Shown: positions 32,432 to 43,329 of the stretch, one piece after another | Position numbering within the stretch: the first letter of the stretch is position 1 | Layout: each line of letters begins with the position of its first letter | Source of the DNA: Phytophthora sp. 'mugwort' | Taxonomy: Eukaryota > Oomycota > Peronosporomycetes > Peronosporales > Peronosporaceae | Direction: 5' to 3' | Assembly (NCBI GenBank): GCA_033558025.1 | Contig: JAUCEF010000006.1 | Span: 4,402,001-4,466,000 of the forward strand | DNA length: 64,000 bases | The notes under the pieces: model-generated | Told to the model about the DNA's origin: nothing | Seen by the model: only the letters and a program-made list of their open reading frames with translations | The model's database searches: none | Position numbers and translations under genes: made by a program

Positions 32432-33666
32432 GAATTAGTTAGCTCTAAGCAAGTGAATACTACGTAGTTTGCCACAATACCTTCACGTACGAAACTCGTC
32501 GTTTGAACTTCAACGGTCTGATCAGCTTCATACGTTAGAAGCGGCTGTACTGTGCACCTTTCAGCTCGAGCAATCTGGTGGAGCTCCTCCATTACAGGGT
32601 CGCGGCTGTACCGCTCGTCGATGCAGAAGTTGTGCAATATCGCGGCACATTTAATGACCAACGTCACAGCTACTAAACGCAGCTGAAGAGGGCTATGGAA
32701 GGTGCCCCACGTCTTCGTAAGAAGCCTGAACACCATTCCAATCCGAATTCGCACTTGAGATAAATGGTAGTTAAAGAATTGTTGTAGATTTCCGACGGTT
32801 GCAGTATTGTATACGGTGTAAATAGACGATTCGATGCAGTATACGCCGCATCGGCAACAACGAAGAGACCATGCTCTAGCCCCTCGATGTCACTAGGAGT
32901 CCGTTGTCATCGTAGGCTCTCGAATCATTCACGCCACCAGGGTGAGCTGCTTCAACGAAGACGAACCGGTTGAATGCTTCACAACACGCCTGGACATTTA
33001 TGCCTAAGTGCATGTAGTGCCCGCTGAAGAATCGGCGGCCCGCATTGCTCCGCCTGCATCTTCATCTGAGGGGGCTTGGATATTGCAGAGCCATGCGTCC
33101 ATGGCAGCCACACACACCATCATCACGCCCTCGTTGCTTCAGGCCGCGAATGCCGCTACATCCCGCTCGCGCTCTGTAGATGAAGTCGGGAAGGCAATCT
33201 TCAACGCTGGGATGCTCAAGATTGCGCGCATCACGTCCTTCATCACGCGATAGCTATAGGAGCGATCGATGCCGCCCTCTCGCCGAATATCGTCAACCAT
33301 ACCGCCGCAGATAAATCGAAGAGTCATTTGGAGCTTGTTCTCGACGCTAACTGAGCTGAAATTAACCCACTCATGAGCAGGACGGTCCAAGCGGACAAGC
33401 AGCCCGCACAGACGGTTGAATGAGGCTGGCGGCTTGCGATAGGTGTGCTCGAACTCCCCTTCATGCAGCAGCCACTCGACCTCAAGGTTCCAGTCCAGCC
33501 GAGTTCGAGGCTGCTTCTCGTGGTGGGCCTTCTTCTCCTCTGTCAGCAACGCCAAAGCTATCAGCTTGCGACGACAGCGACGACGCAGCACCTTGCTCGA
33601 CTTCATCTCGCGGAGCGACAGCTCGAGAATGTGGGAGGATAAGAGGGAGCCCGAGATGTCGGCCAC
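32359..33666 (-). pseudogene. PIF/Harbinger-like DDE transposase (Harb-2)
   Basis: Minus strand. The N-terminal frame 33666-33139 (MADISGSLLSSHILELSLRE) includes 'LQMTLRFICGGMVDDIRREG', the DDE_Tnp_4/HARBI1-type N-terminal region. The middle, partly in another frame, gives 'CVAAMDAWLCNIQAPSD' (first Asp, about 33110) and 'FSGHYMHLGINVQACCEAFN', then 'HPGGVNDSRAYDDN'. The C-terminal frame 32754-32359 reads 'RIRIGMVFRLLTKTWGTFHS' and 'IKCAAILHNFCIDERYS', clear family signatures. The Glu expected in 'RIRIE.aFG' is Gly here (codon 32737-32739), so catalysis would be lost even without the frame changes. Confidence 0.82.
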
Positions 33667-35080
33667 CCCGATATCTCAGCGTTCAGAGTGATACTTGGCC
33701 AGAGCTTCGCTCGACCCGGCAGTCCTGCAAGCCTGCAGGATCCCAATTAAAGCCACCCACCCTGAGTTGTATTATTTTGTGGGAATACGGACTTAGTACT
33801 CCGTCAGACCGTTAATATGTCCCCAGATCTGAGGTGGGCACTCGTGGCGGCTGCTCGCTGCCATGGAGCCGATTGGGCTGCTAGGTCCAGTCTCGTCACT
33901 AGGATTTTAGCTTTGGAGAGAGCTGTCGTTTGTGAAGCTTCAACACTTGGCGTGTGAACGCCTTCCTGATGTGGGTATTGGTTCCCGCCTCGGTGCGCTC
34001 TAATGGATGTTACCTGGGATGAGCACTGAACACCACTCGCTGCTGTCGTAGCTGTTCTGCCTGGTGGTGCTGATCCTGGTCCGAGGCGATTTCGAGTTCG
34101 GGGTGTCCCCGACGACTAGCCAGTGTAGGCTATCGTAGTTGTGTTTCTCCGTCGATAATCCCGTCAGGGATGCATCTCGCTCTCTATGTGGTCTCGGCTT
34201 TCCACAGTCCATTCGTATTCACAGCGAAACGGCGGTGGGTGTCATAGCTGGAGGTCTGGGTCCACGTTGTGACCTGTCCTATCTGGTTATGTTGTGACAA
34301 TATTAGAAAAGTGGTGGCCGCCGTCGTAATGTCGGCTGCGAATGCTGTCCCCCAGCCGTCGGTGGGATGCTGAATGTGAATTCGGAGGGACCTGTGCGTT
34401 GTACACACGAGGCCTTGGGTGTACAGTAAGCAATCTTGTCGTACCTGGATCGAGTCAATTAGCGGCCGCGCTCGTCTCGTATCCGCGGATTCGCTCCATC
34501 CGAGTGTCTGCCAAAATTGTTGATGGCCTTCATGCGGGAATCGTGGGGATCTGCGCAATCGGGAAATGTGTGGTGAAAGGACAACACCCGTTTATCCCCT
34601 TCCCACCAACTACTGGTACCCTCGATTAGGGGTGCGTGTTGTTGTTTCAGGCGAACCTGCTTGTCAGCCCGTTAATAATATGTGGGAGCGAGCAGATCGT
34701 CTAGAACTTAAGCGAAGTATGACTTCTTCCTGCCCTGCCGCCGTTTCTCGTCCTTTCTGCGGTTAAGTCAGAGGTGGGAGATAATTGGACCGATTCTCGC
34801 AGGTAAATCCCGACATATTTCACGACTAGAATCCTTCTGTATAGATTGAGTCTCGAGGGCAAGTACGGAACGGAAAGTGTTAGTATTTAACGCTAGCCCT
34901 CAGCTACATGGTTTCCCGTGGAGTGTACTTTAAATATCTCAAACGGGCATCTAGTAACAGCCATTAAACGGATCTCTTTCGAGCACTGCAAGAAAGATCT
35001 GGAAGCTCCCCTTCTGGGGGTTCTAACGTGGCTTAAAAAGCGGGTTCAAACGAATCGCTAGAAGCGTGATGCACTAGACC
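33667..35080 (-). pseudogene. Possible LINE endonuclease remnant in a spacer
   Basis: Only 34558-34000 on minus looks protein-coding. 'HRRFAVNTNGLWKAETT' leads, across a frame change, to 'YDSLHWLVVGDTPNSKSPRT', which resembles the 'lvvGDFN' core of LINE endonucleases with F lost. The remaining sequence to 35080 shows nothing definite; 33700-33800 and 34800-35080 have no gene I can support. Confidence 0.4.
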
Positions 35081-35103
35081 AACCCCTGCCCAGGTATGGG
35101 GAC

Positions 35104-35766
35104 ATGGCAATGGCCTTGCACAATTTCAAGTATGGACAGGGTATGGAGTGGCCACGCGGCAGTTCAATCTCTACTACGAAGACAGACCGGAAGACACGAG
35201 TTGCCCAAGAAAAGGAGAATGCTAGCGTTATAGAGACATACACGCATATCTTCTGGGAATGCCCGTATGCACGCGGGTGCTGGCGCAAGTTCATCAGTCA
35301 GTGGACGAGAGACCAGTGGGCAGCAGATCAATTGAGCTCATTTAAGGCAAATTGTGCGAACAGGCAGCCCCCGCCGATCCCGGCACGTCAGCTTCAGATA
35401 CTCAGCGATTGGTATCCTGCTTATAGCGGCCAGAATACCCGAGAATGGAAGCGAATATGGCATCTGCTCAGCTCCAGTTGTCAGACCAGACTCTGGCAAC
35501 AACGGAATGACGTGATTTATTGAGTGGAGCAGCTCACGGTTGTAAGGGGTGTGACGGCATTCTGGGAAACCGCAATTCGACAGCTCAGACCGTTGGCCAA
35601 ACGGGAGAAACGAAAACGGGAAGCAGTAATACAAAGAGCGAGGCTCTATGCCAGCATAGAAAATCCTCATCCAAGAACCAAAGGGAACCCACGACAGGCA
35701 ACAAGCCACGAGCAGCAACGAGATCGTAAGCCACCGGCGCTAAAATCCTGGCTTATTAAATTCTAG
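35104..35766 (+). pseudogene. LINE ORF2 C-terminal fragment, plus strand
   Basis: Open from 35104 to 35520 with 'THIFWECPYARGCWRKFISQ', the same zf-RVT-type motif as at 31.1 kb, then 'WKRIWHLLSSSCQTRLWQQR'. After a lone TGA (35521-35523) the same frame continues to 35766 ('LRPLAKREKRKREAVIQRAR', basic tail). One opal stop is the only visible lesion in 660 bp, so this copy is younger than its neighbours. The 5' part of ORF2 is missing. Confidence 0.75.
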
Positions 35767-36683
35767 CAATCTTGCACATAATTGTAAATAAACGATCTGA
35801 CCCTCTCTCTCCTTTTGTACAGATTTCGTTCAACACGCTACCGCAACGCAACAAGGTATTAAAACTGTTGTACAGATCGACAAAAACCCCATTGACATTG
35901 AAGTGGTCTTCACTCACACACGCTCCAATTGAGCGTCGTTAGCGTCTTTTCACACTCTACGAGCGTATTGTGATGGCGATAATGGCGGCTCAGAAGAGCT
36001 ACAACGGCAATGCCCCACGGAAGCACGGGGCAAAGCAGGCAAGACGGGCTTCAAAAGGGTGATGAAGTCCGAATCTCTGTGCGGGGTCGATACTGCCTAG
36101 CTCGAAGAGAAAGAAGACAGCGGCCACAAAGGGGGAGGCAATCCAACTGCGGTAACAGCTGGAGCAGCAGAAGACAGCGCAGCTGACGCTGCAGCATCAG
36201 AAGTCGGAGATGTTGATACTCCTCGTCAGTCTGGATACCTTCCCATGACATCTCGTTGCGCGGGTTTGCCGGAAGGTCCGCACTAGCGAGGCTACTCCGT
36301 CCACGCCGCCGAGACTTACGAATTTGTCCCCCCTCTGCTGCTATAGGAAAGACCGTAGTGATGGACTCATCCGTCCACTATCGTCGTCGTCTGCACAGAC
36401 CATACGATGCGCGTCAGGCTCATACTGTCGGTCTGTAGCGATGACCGAGGAAGAGGTCAGTGTTCTTAGACGTAATTTGGGTATCTCAAAAGTCTGTCGG
36501 AGAGCCCCCCCCCCCCCCCCCCTCCGAATGAAAATCTGTCATGCTGGCATAACCCTGCCAAAACCAACCATGTCTCGAAGCGACTGTTTTGTGCACATCT
36601 GTACGAAATATATACAAAATCGCACCCGACAAATCCTGCGGGAATTGGCCCACTAAATCCATTATTTGGGCTATGCGACTTTG
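35767..36683. other. Unassigned region
   Basis: No gene recognised. Plus-strand frames around 35960-36450 include a Gln/Leu-rich stretch (LEQQKTAQLTLQHQKSEML, about 36158-36214) that could be part of a broken coiled-coil protein. A run of about 16 C lies at 36507-36522. Confidence 0.4.
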
Positions 36684-38014
36684 CTATTATACATCAATTG
36701 TAGTTTCCCGTCCGTTTGTCTGTCCCAAACCTGCCTGGCCGCCTGCACCTCCATTTCGGCATGGCTTGGCTTTGGGTTCAATACCGCTACCAACCCATAG
36801 AATCGAATCCACCCTATTTCCGACTCGAAAAAATATGCCTGAAATGCAAACATAGCCGTGCATGACCATTAAAACCCCTTCTCATTGGCAAACAATCCAT
36901 GTGATTTTTTTTATTTGCTGCCGAGCTTAGCGATGCGGCCTCAGATTAGATTTTAGACTGTCTATTGCTGCCGAGTGAAGCGAAGGCGGCCCCCATTGGC
37001 TAAAACTGCATTTTTGCTGTCGAGCGAAGCGGAGGCGGCGCCGTTATTAAACCCTTTCTGTCTAACATGACCGGATAGACCGCCCTTCCTACCGAAGCCG
37101 AAGTCGTAGGTAGCTCACTTAGTATTATAACACGGCGGGTAGTGCAGCGAGCCGCTGCAACAACAAAAAAGCGGAACAGAGGCATCCACTACCGGAGTGA
37201 GGTGTAGGTAGCTTTCTCAGTAGTGGACGATCTCTTGAGTGATCGAAACGGTATTTATTCCAACTTCCACTAGCGCCCGCGAAACGGGCGGCGCTCGGCT
37301 AGTCCTAAATCAATTGGAGCTCCGCGTGTGTCTGTCCGTCAGACTTCCTGCCTGGCCGCCTGCACCTCCTTTTCTGCATAGCTTTGCTTTACTTTAGTAC
37401 TGGTACTGACCCATATAAACGAATCTTACTATCGTCCGGACTAAAAAGGTATGCCTAAAATTGCAGAAACGGCGATGTGGCTTAGTTAAAATCCCTTCTC
37501 CGCTTCTCATTGGCGAAAACTCGTGATTTTGATTTGCTGCCTCGCTACGCTCGGCAGCCTCCAATTGTATTAAAATGTCTATTGCTGTGGCGGCGTAGGC
37601 AGCCACCCTACGCGATCAAGTAGTGAATCGACCTGGAACAGCGAGCGAAACGGGCTCGAACGCGATAGGAATCGTGAAGCGAACGCAACGAGTTGGGACT
37701 CAATAAACCCACACCGCCCGCAAAGCGGGAGGCGCTCGGCTTGTCTTATACATCAATTGTAGCTTCCCATCTGTCTGTCGCAATCATGCCTAGCCTCCTG
37801 CACCTCCCTTTCAGCATGGCTTGCTCAGGCTTTTCCTTTAGTACCGGTACATACCCATATAAGAGAATCCTACTATATTTTGGACTCGAGAAATTATGCC
37901 AGAAATTGCAAAACATATTGTGTAAATAGCCATCGATCTGAGTATAGTACTCTTCGCATTGGCCAAACTCCAGCGATTTCTTATTTGCTGCCGAGCGATG
38001 CGAAGGCGGCCTCC
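36684..38014 (+). repeat. Three diverged copies of a ~260-bp repeat
   Basis: Copies at about 36684-36945, 37306-37562 and 37742-38014 share an ordered set of blocks. They start near 'tacatcaattgtagtttccc', then 'tgcctggccgcctgcacctcc', 'ggcatggcttg' and 'gtaccggtacatacccata', with an end block 'tttgctgccgagcgaagcg' followed by 'ggcggcctcc'. Extra copies of the end block stand alone at about 36963-36998 and 37013-37039. Spacings between copies are 622 and 436 bp. No lasting ORF runs through them. Confidence 0.82.
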
Positions 38015-39269
38015 GACTGAGTAAAAAAGTAGTTTTTTTACTACTGTACGACGACAAACCTGCCGTCCCAAGCTCGATGGATGCATTGCGCGCTGACACT
38101 CTCCCAGGCCTTCAAGACTCCCGACGACGATACTACGCGCGGCGACCTTCACGAGATCAAGCAGCCGATATCGGAGAGGCTTGGGCTTGAAAGCAGGACA
38201 ACTCATATGACGGTGCTAGTGCTAGCAAACACAAATGCTTATTGAACGGGCACATGACTCCAACGTCGAGCAGTTGCAGTACCGCAATACTGTGCTTAGG
38301 TAGTGGAACTAGCTTTGTACCCCAACCAGCCATGGCCGCTTCCGAAGAGTCGGAAACATGACATTTCAAGTTGTCTACCTACAACGCTAGGTGGCCGGCT
38401 TGGGTAGTACACACATGCTCTGCCCAAAGTCCATCAATAAAGTGGTCGTGCCAATGCGGGCATCAATTTACGCATTCGTATGTGCCGTAGCATAGATATA
38501 TGTATACCCACGACACTCCTGCACGACTGTCCCACCAGGTTGCCCTTTGAAGATGATAATGGGTCGCAGGTTTTGACCCGCCGCAGAAACTACCAACACA
38601 ACGCTAGACGGTGGCGACAGTACTTGCCCCCGCACCTGGGCCGACTTCTTTGAACTTCGCTCCGCAATAATATTCCCTGGCTCTTCGTCATAGTATACCG
38701 CAGTTTCATCTGCGCTATACACGCGCTCATGTGCATATGACTTGGCAACCGATGCCACAGTCCGGCTAGAAAACTTTTCTTGCTCAATGCGTAGATCCTC
38801 TGACGATATGTCCGCTTTGTCGGGCGTCGGAAAGAGTAGCTGTGTCGATGAACGAAGGGTTAAAATAATCGATAGATCGTGCCAATTTGCTCGAGACAAG
38901 ATAGTATTGTAACGTACTCTTATTTAACGAATGCTTCAAGATGGCTCATCTTTAGAGGAAAATCGTCGCACCGCATAAATTCAATCAACTGGGCAAGTTC
39001 TTCAGAATGCGGAAAGGAGCATGGCCGCCCTTGCTCGCCCAAACATAATTTTGAAGCCATCTTATTGACGCAGGCCACCCGCACTTGGCCTCCTGTTTTC
39101 CCATTTGTAGACCCCCCCGGCTTTTAATGCCGTACCATTCGACCAGCACCGTGATTGTGCATCCTCTCTTCAGCTCATTGAGCACTTGCACCTTGACTCG
39201 CGCAATGCCAAGACAATCTAATTTTAATTGGTCGAAATATCTGTAAGAAAGAAGGAAGTGTCGCATCAA
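38015..39269 (-). pseudogene. Pogo/Tigger-like transposase (Pogo-2)
   Basis: Minus strand. The N-terminal frame 39269-38985 has 'LGIARVKVQVLNELKRGCTI', a helix-turn-helix entry. The frame 38899-38468 is open for 143 residues with 'RVYSADETAVYYDEEPGNII' (first Asp codon 38708-38710) and 'SVVLVVSAAGQNLRPIIIFK'. Then 'VDNLKCHVSDSSEAAMAGWG' (second Asp, 38373-38375) and 'TKLVPLPKHSIAVLQLLDVG' (third Asp, 38265-38267). All three catalytic Asp remain, but at least two frame changes break the gene. It lies head to head with Pogo-3. Confidence 0.84.
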
Positions 39270-39457
39270 TCGTCCCTCACATCAATTCGCCGTACTCTGT
39301 ACTACCATATTCTCGTAGTCGTAGGCGACCTTTACTCCTTGGCGACACAGAGATTCAGCCAATAGGAGGGCTCAGTTATAACTATATGGCGTTCGCTATG
39401 TTTACTCTTCGATGAGGCTCAACTGTTTCCTATTGCATTCCGATTTTGGTTGACCTG

Positions 39458-41041
39458 TCGACCATGCACCACAGGGAATGGCAAGCGCTACAAGCGAGTC
39501 GCCGTGGCCTAAGGCGACAATAATGCCTGTCTGGACTACCTTGACAGGGGCACACAGTAAAGGAATGCATCACACACTTCTGCGGAGAGCTGATAAGGAA
39601 GGAGCATCGAGCTAAGAAGTCATTGCTTAGTAAGCGGAAAAGGGCAGCGGTATCGATCATGTCTGCGTGTGAATTAGGTCGGGTTCGCCATCAAAACGCA
39701 CGCAAACTTGGGGACGGTACTGTGTTGAACAAGGAAGTTGAGGACGAGGTAGTACAGTGGATAACAGATTAAGGCAGGAGGGTTTGCTGCTGTCACGGTT
39801 CATGCTCGAAACAGTTGTCGAACAAGTTGCTGCTGAATATAATGTTTCCCCTGACTAATTTCGGCTTCAGCGACCTGGATACAGCTCTGAGACGTCACAA
39901 ACTGTCACTGCACACAAGAACTCGTCAGGGTCAAACGACCCCGCAAAATGCGGCCAAAGCAGAAAAATCCTTTCGCTCCCTGATGCTTCGAACTGCCGTC
40001 GAGCAAAATTACACTCAGATATTTAATACTGACCAAACGGGTAAGTGCATCGATGTACCTTAATTTTTTTTTATTTCTCCCCCTAATGTCTTGTTATGCT
40101 CTATGTTTCGAGTATGTACAAAAGAAAACTGTCGATACAAGAGGAAACAAGACCGTTTGGGTCAAGTGTGCTAAAAAGACAAGCAGCGTGCAACGCAATG
40201 TTACTTGGAGATTCATGTAGAACCAATATGAACCTTACATCGTGTTCAAAAGCAACCCGGCCAAAACAACCAAAAGGAAAGCGGAAAACAATGAAAATCA
40301 GACATGGTTTTGGTATGTCAACTTGGCGCGAAGTTAATAAGCTGCAGCTAGAGCACCCCTGCCAGATCTAAGAGAGCAAAACAGCCTGGTGGAATACTGA
40401 ACTCTCGCAGAAATGCTTGGATTTCATTTTTTGGAGAGTGAAAACCGATACGAAAAAGTGATTTTGCTGTGGGATGGTTTTAATGGTCATCGGACGCCAG
40501 AGGTGAGGAGCTACGCTGCATCCCTAAATGTCCCGCTCCTTAAATTTCCACCGAGATATATTTAGGAATGTCAACCCGCAGACATCTCGTGGCAAAATAA
40601 GCCTCTTAAAGGTTTTTGCGAACGCTTTGGATCGACAACTAAAACCGCAGTTGATAGCTTACAACAAACCAGATAACAGAAGGTCAAGAAAAGCGTGAAA
40701 TTACGACAGCAGCAATACTTCATGCGCGAAAACACTCGACCAACATGAAGCGGATAAGAAAGTTGCTCTGCGAGCAGCACGCGGAAAAGGGGTTTTCACT
40801 CGCGGGCTCTTCTTAATCAAAGATGACATAGTGGATCACGTTAAGTTGGTTTGCCATATCGACATTAACCTCTATCATGTGATTGTTGATCGACACTCGC
40901 GTTGTAGCCACTGATGAGGTGGTAGAAGTGGATACGGATAGTGTAATCCGATCTCTAGAAAGGCTCAATCAAGACGAAAACGAATTTGATTCCGCTGACG
41001 ACATCGGAAGTGATTGTAGCTGTACCGACTATGAAGATTAA
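39458..41041 (+). pseudogene. Pogo-like transposase, full-length but broken (Pogo-3)
   Basis: Plus strand. 'ACELGRVRHQNARKLGDGTV' (about 39665-39724) and 'LDTALRRHKLSLHTRTRQGQ' (about 39876-39935) form the DNA-binding region. The catalytic residues are at 'FNTDQTG' (Asp 40031-40033), 'LLWDGFNGHRTPEV' (Asp 40473-40475) and 'QPADISWQNKPL' (Asp 40581-40583). The tail ends with an acidic stretch 'RLNQDENEFDSADDIGSD' and TAA at 41039-41041. Domain order runs the full family length of about 520 residues, yet several stops interrupt it. The QPADISWNKPL form places it in a different pogo subfamily from Pogo-1 and Pogo-2 but close to Pogo-4. Confidence 0.84.
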
Positions 41042-41500
41042 TAAAAATTTGCCATTTTTAGCATAATGCTTAAGATTTTGTAGACCATGTGACTACCGTA
41101 TAGACTTGTTGATTCCGAATTGATGTTAAGTAGGGTATGGTTTAGTTCAAACCCTTTAAAATTAAATGTCTACTTGTTACAAATAAAAACACATGGTGTA
41201 CCATACGTTTGATACCAAAGTTGAAGGTACGTTGTATCTGATACCACCATCGGAATCAGGAAGGGGGTTACCCCGGGAACCCTCTCAACGCGGGGGCGGA
41301 TTCAAAGAAGTTATACAAGCTGCGGCCTCAAGCGCACCCATACACGCGGATAAGGCAGCAACTCATTGCATTTTTAGACACTAAACTGTAGCAAGTGTTG
41401 GTCAACTATATCATCGTCGACCTCGCCAACTAGATTGTCCAGTAGAACTAGCGCTCCTAGTCTCTCTGCAAGCTGTCATACTTCTAAGCAAGTTCATGTA
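41042..41500. other. Spacer between Pogo-3 and Pogo-4
   Basis: AT-rich, no gene. The open frame 41193-41384 has no recognisable motif. Confidence 0.55.
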
Positions 41501-42047
41501 CTAAAGGGCTCTCAGCAGCCACACACGAGAGGCCCCTTCGCTATAGTAGAGGAAGATGTACTTTCCATGCGTCGACCGCCCACCCAATTACCTTCTTGCG
41601 GTCAGGCGGTGTTAGTTTGAAGACACGTCCGTCTGCCGCCTCCAGTTGGTCCTGCAAGTCTTGCACCCATGCACCTCGAATCCGTTGCTTGAGGGGCTTG
41701 TTCCAGGTTACGTCCGCTGGCTGGTAGACACAGGTATATCCGGCCGGGATTTTCATCAGCTCGACGTTCAGGGCGTTTGCACACGCAACGACTTCGTCCG
41801 TCCAACAGGCTGAGAATTCATCCCACAGGAACAGTACGGCGGGGTCGACATGTCCTCTCGATCTCCAAACTGGTAGCGCAGAAACGCCACGGTGGTTGGC
41901 GTAGTCCACCACCCGCTGCGGTTGCCATAAATTTGTACTCCGTACTCCACTTCCAGCAGCTTGACCTCCTTCCACATACGCTCCCCGAAACAATGGCGCT
42001 GTGAGTAGTTGATAGCCGTGGCCGTGTTTCGTGAAGGCATAATCTTC
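41501..42047 (-). pseudogene. Pogo-4 transposase, C-terminal part
   Basis: Minus strand. 'MPSRNTATAINYSQRHCFGE' starts at about 42040 and runs through 'VQIYGNRSGWWTT' to 'LFLWDEFSACWTDEVVACAN' (second catalytic Asp, frame 41993-41541) and 'CVYQPADVTWNKPLKQRIRG' (third Asp). It lacks its N-terminal half and first catalytic Asp, which are found 5 kb away at 47104-47867 on the same strand. The junction falls in a 21-bp sequence present at both break points. Confidence 0.85.
42027..42047. repeat. 21-bp direct repeat, left copy
   Basis: tttcgtgaaggcataatctt plus c, identical to 47084-47104. It encodes the KIMPSR region of Pogo-4 on minus and marks the point where the transposase is interrupted. 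Confidence 0.92.
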
Positions 42048-42069
42048 TGAAGACTGATCTCTCCTGCAA

Positions 42070-43260
42070 TCAGTTGTTCTCCGGAGACGTTGACGCTTGT
42101 TCGGTATCTATTCCAATCACCCGCCCTCCGTTGACGCCGATGTCAAACACGGATCCCATCGGCTCGTCCGTTTCTTGCGCACGGAACAAATCAAGTCGCT
42201 TCCTGGAGATAAAGGGAATTCCACTCCGTTGGGCGGACTGACCGAAGGTGTTGGGCTTATAGACACGGCCTTGCATCATCAACTGACCCGCCTGTGGGTA
42301 GACAGTCCTGGGGTGGCACAAAATCCTGCTCTTTGTCCGTTTCCTTGGCTTTCGCGCGGTACTTTCCCTTGCCAGTCATCTTAGGCGTTGGTTCAGCGTC
42401 ACCTCGCGCCTTCATTACGGCACGTGGGTAAGACCAGATGGTGCGCCAGAAAACTTTGGTCGACATCTTGCTTGCACTTGCTGCACTGGTGCTTGAGATG
42501 CGGTCCACCGCTGATGCCATTGTGGGCGCCAGCACAATAGTAGCACGACACTGGACCCAGCTTCTGGTGCGAATCTTGTGTCGGCTGAGAAGTGGCCTTT
42601 CTTTTTCCTAGGGCCGATCCAACGGCTTTGACAGGCTTGATCGCCGTAGCATAAACGTGGTTCACAGATGCATCATTACCCAAAATCTTGATTTCAGCCT
42701 TGCTCTTGCTTTCAAAGATTGCGCAGAGGTTGGACTCGACCTTTTCCAGCGTGAACTCTTCTGGCGTAAACGCGACCGCCGAACCCCAGAGGTGTCCGGG
42801 CAGGACCGCCAGAAGCTTGATCAGCATCATCTGCTGCGAAATCAGACCAGCTTTCAGCGCCTCGGCGATGTTCCGGTTTGCCTGGTCTCTTGCGGCCTTG
42901 AGTTGCTGGAGCAGGTGTGAAACCTCTTAAAATGAGAGGCTGCAATAGCTTCGAAGCGCTGCACCAGCCTACCACTCCAGACGCGGTGTTGAGGCCATAG
43001 CGTTCTCAATTGCGCGTCAAATTTCGTGCACCGGTCGTTGCATCAACCTCTCGTCCGCTAAACCCGTCGGAAGGGTTAGGTTCAGAAGATCCTTGATGTA
43101 CGACGGTTGTTGCCTGACGAAAGCTTTTTTGCAGCTCGTATGCGTCCTTTTCTTCACCCGTAGCCCCTAGTCCTGGTTCGTCGAGGACTGGTTCTCTCCC
43201 GAGTGCATCTTCGAAACAAGCAATCGGTACGCGACGCTTCGCTTGAAGCTCGGTCACAAC
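42070..43260 (-). pseudogene. Copia-2 gag and protease start, inverted relative to pol
   Basis: Minus strand. The frame 43257-43006 (MTELQAKRRVPIACFEDALG) is followed by a UBN2-like copia gag: 'RFEAIAASHFKRFHTCSSN' near 42960, then 42830-42399 with 'LLAVLPGHLWGSAVAFTPEE' and a zinc-binding region 'VSCYYCAGAHN' and 'HLKHQCSKCKQD'. The frame 42321-42070 contains 'PMGSVFDIGVNGGRVIGI', probably the copia protease site with FDIG in place of FDTG/FDSG. The rest of the protease and pol continue from about 43330 on the plus strand, so this block seems to have been flipped. Confidence 0.65.
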
Positions 43261-43329
43261 TAACGCATCACTGAGCGCGACCAGATGGGCCTTGATCCAT
43301 GTTTACGTTTCCACAAGGGTCTAAGCATT

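Noticed and set aside
36684..38014. CRISPR-like array
   Set aside because: Units are about 260 bp, diverged and unevenly spaced; the genome is eukaryotic.
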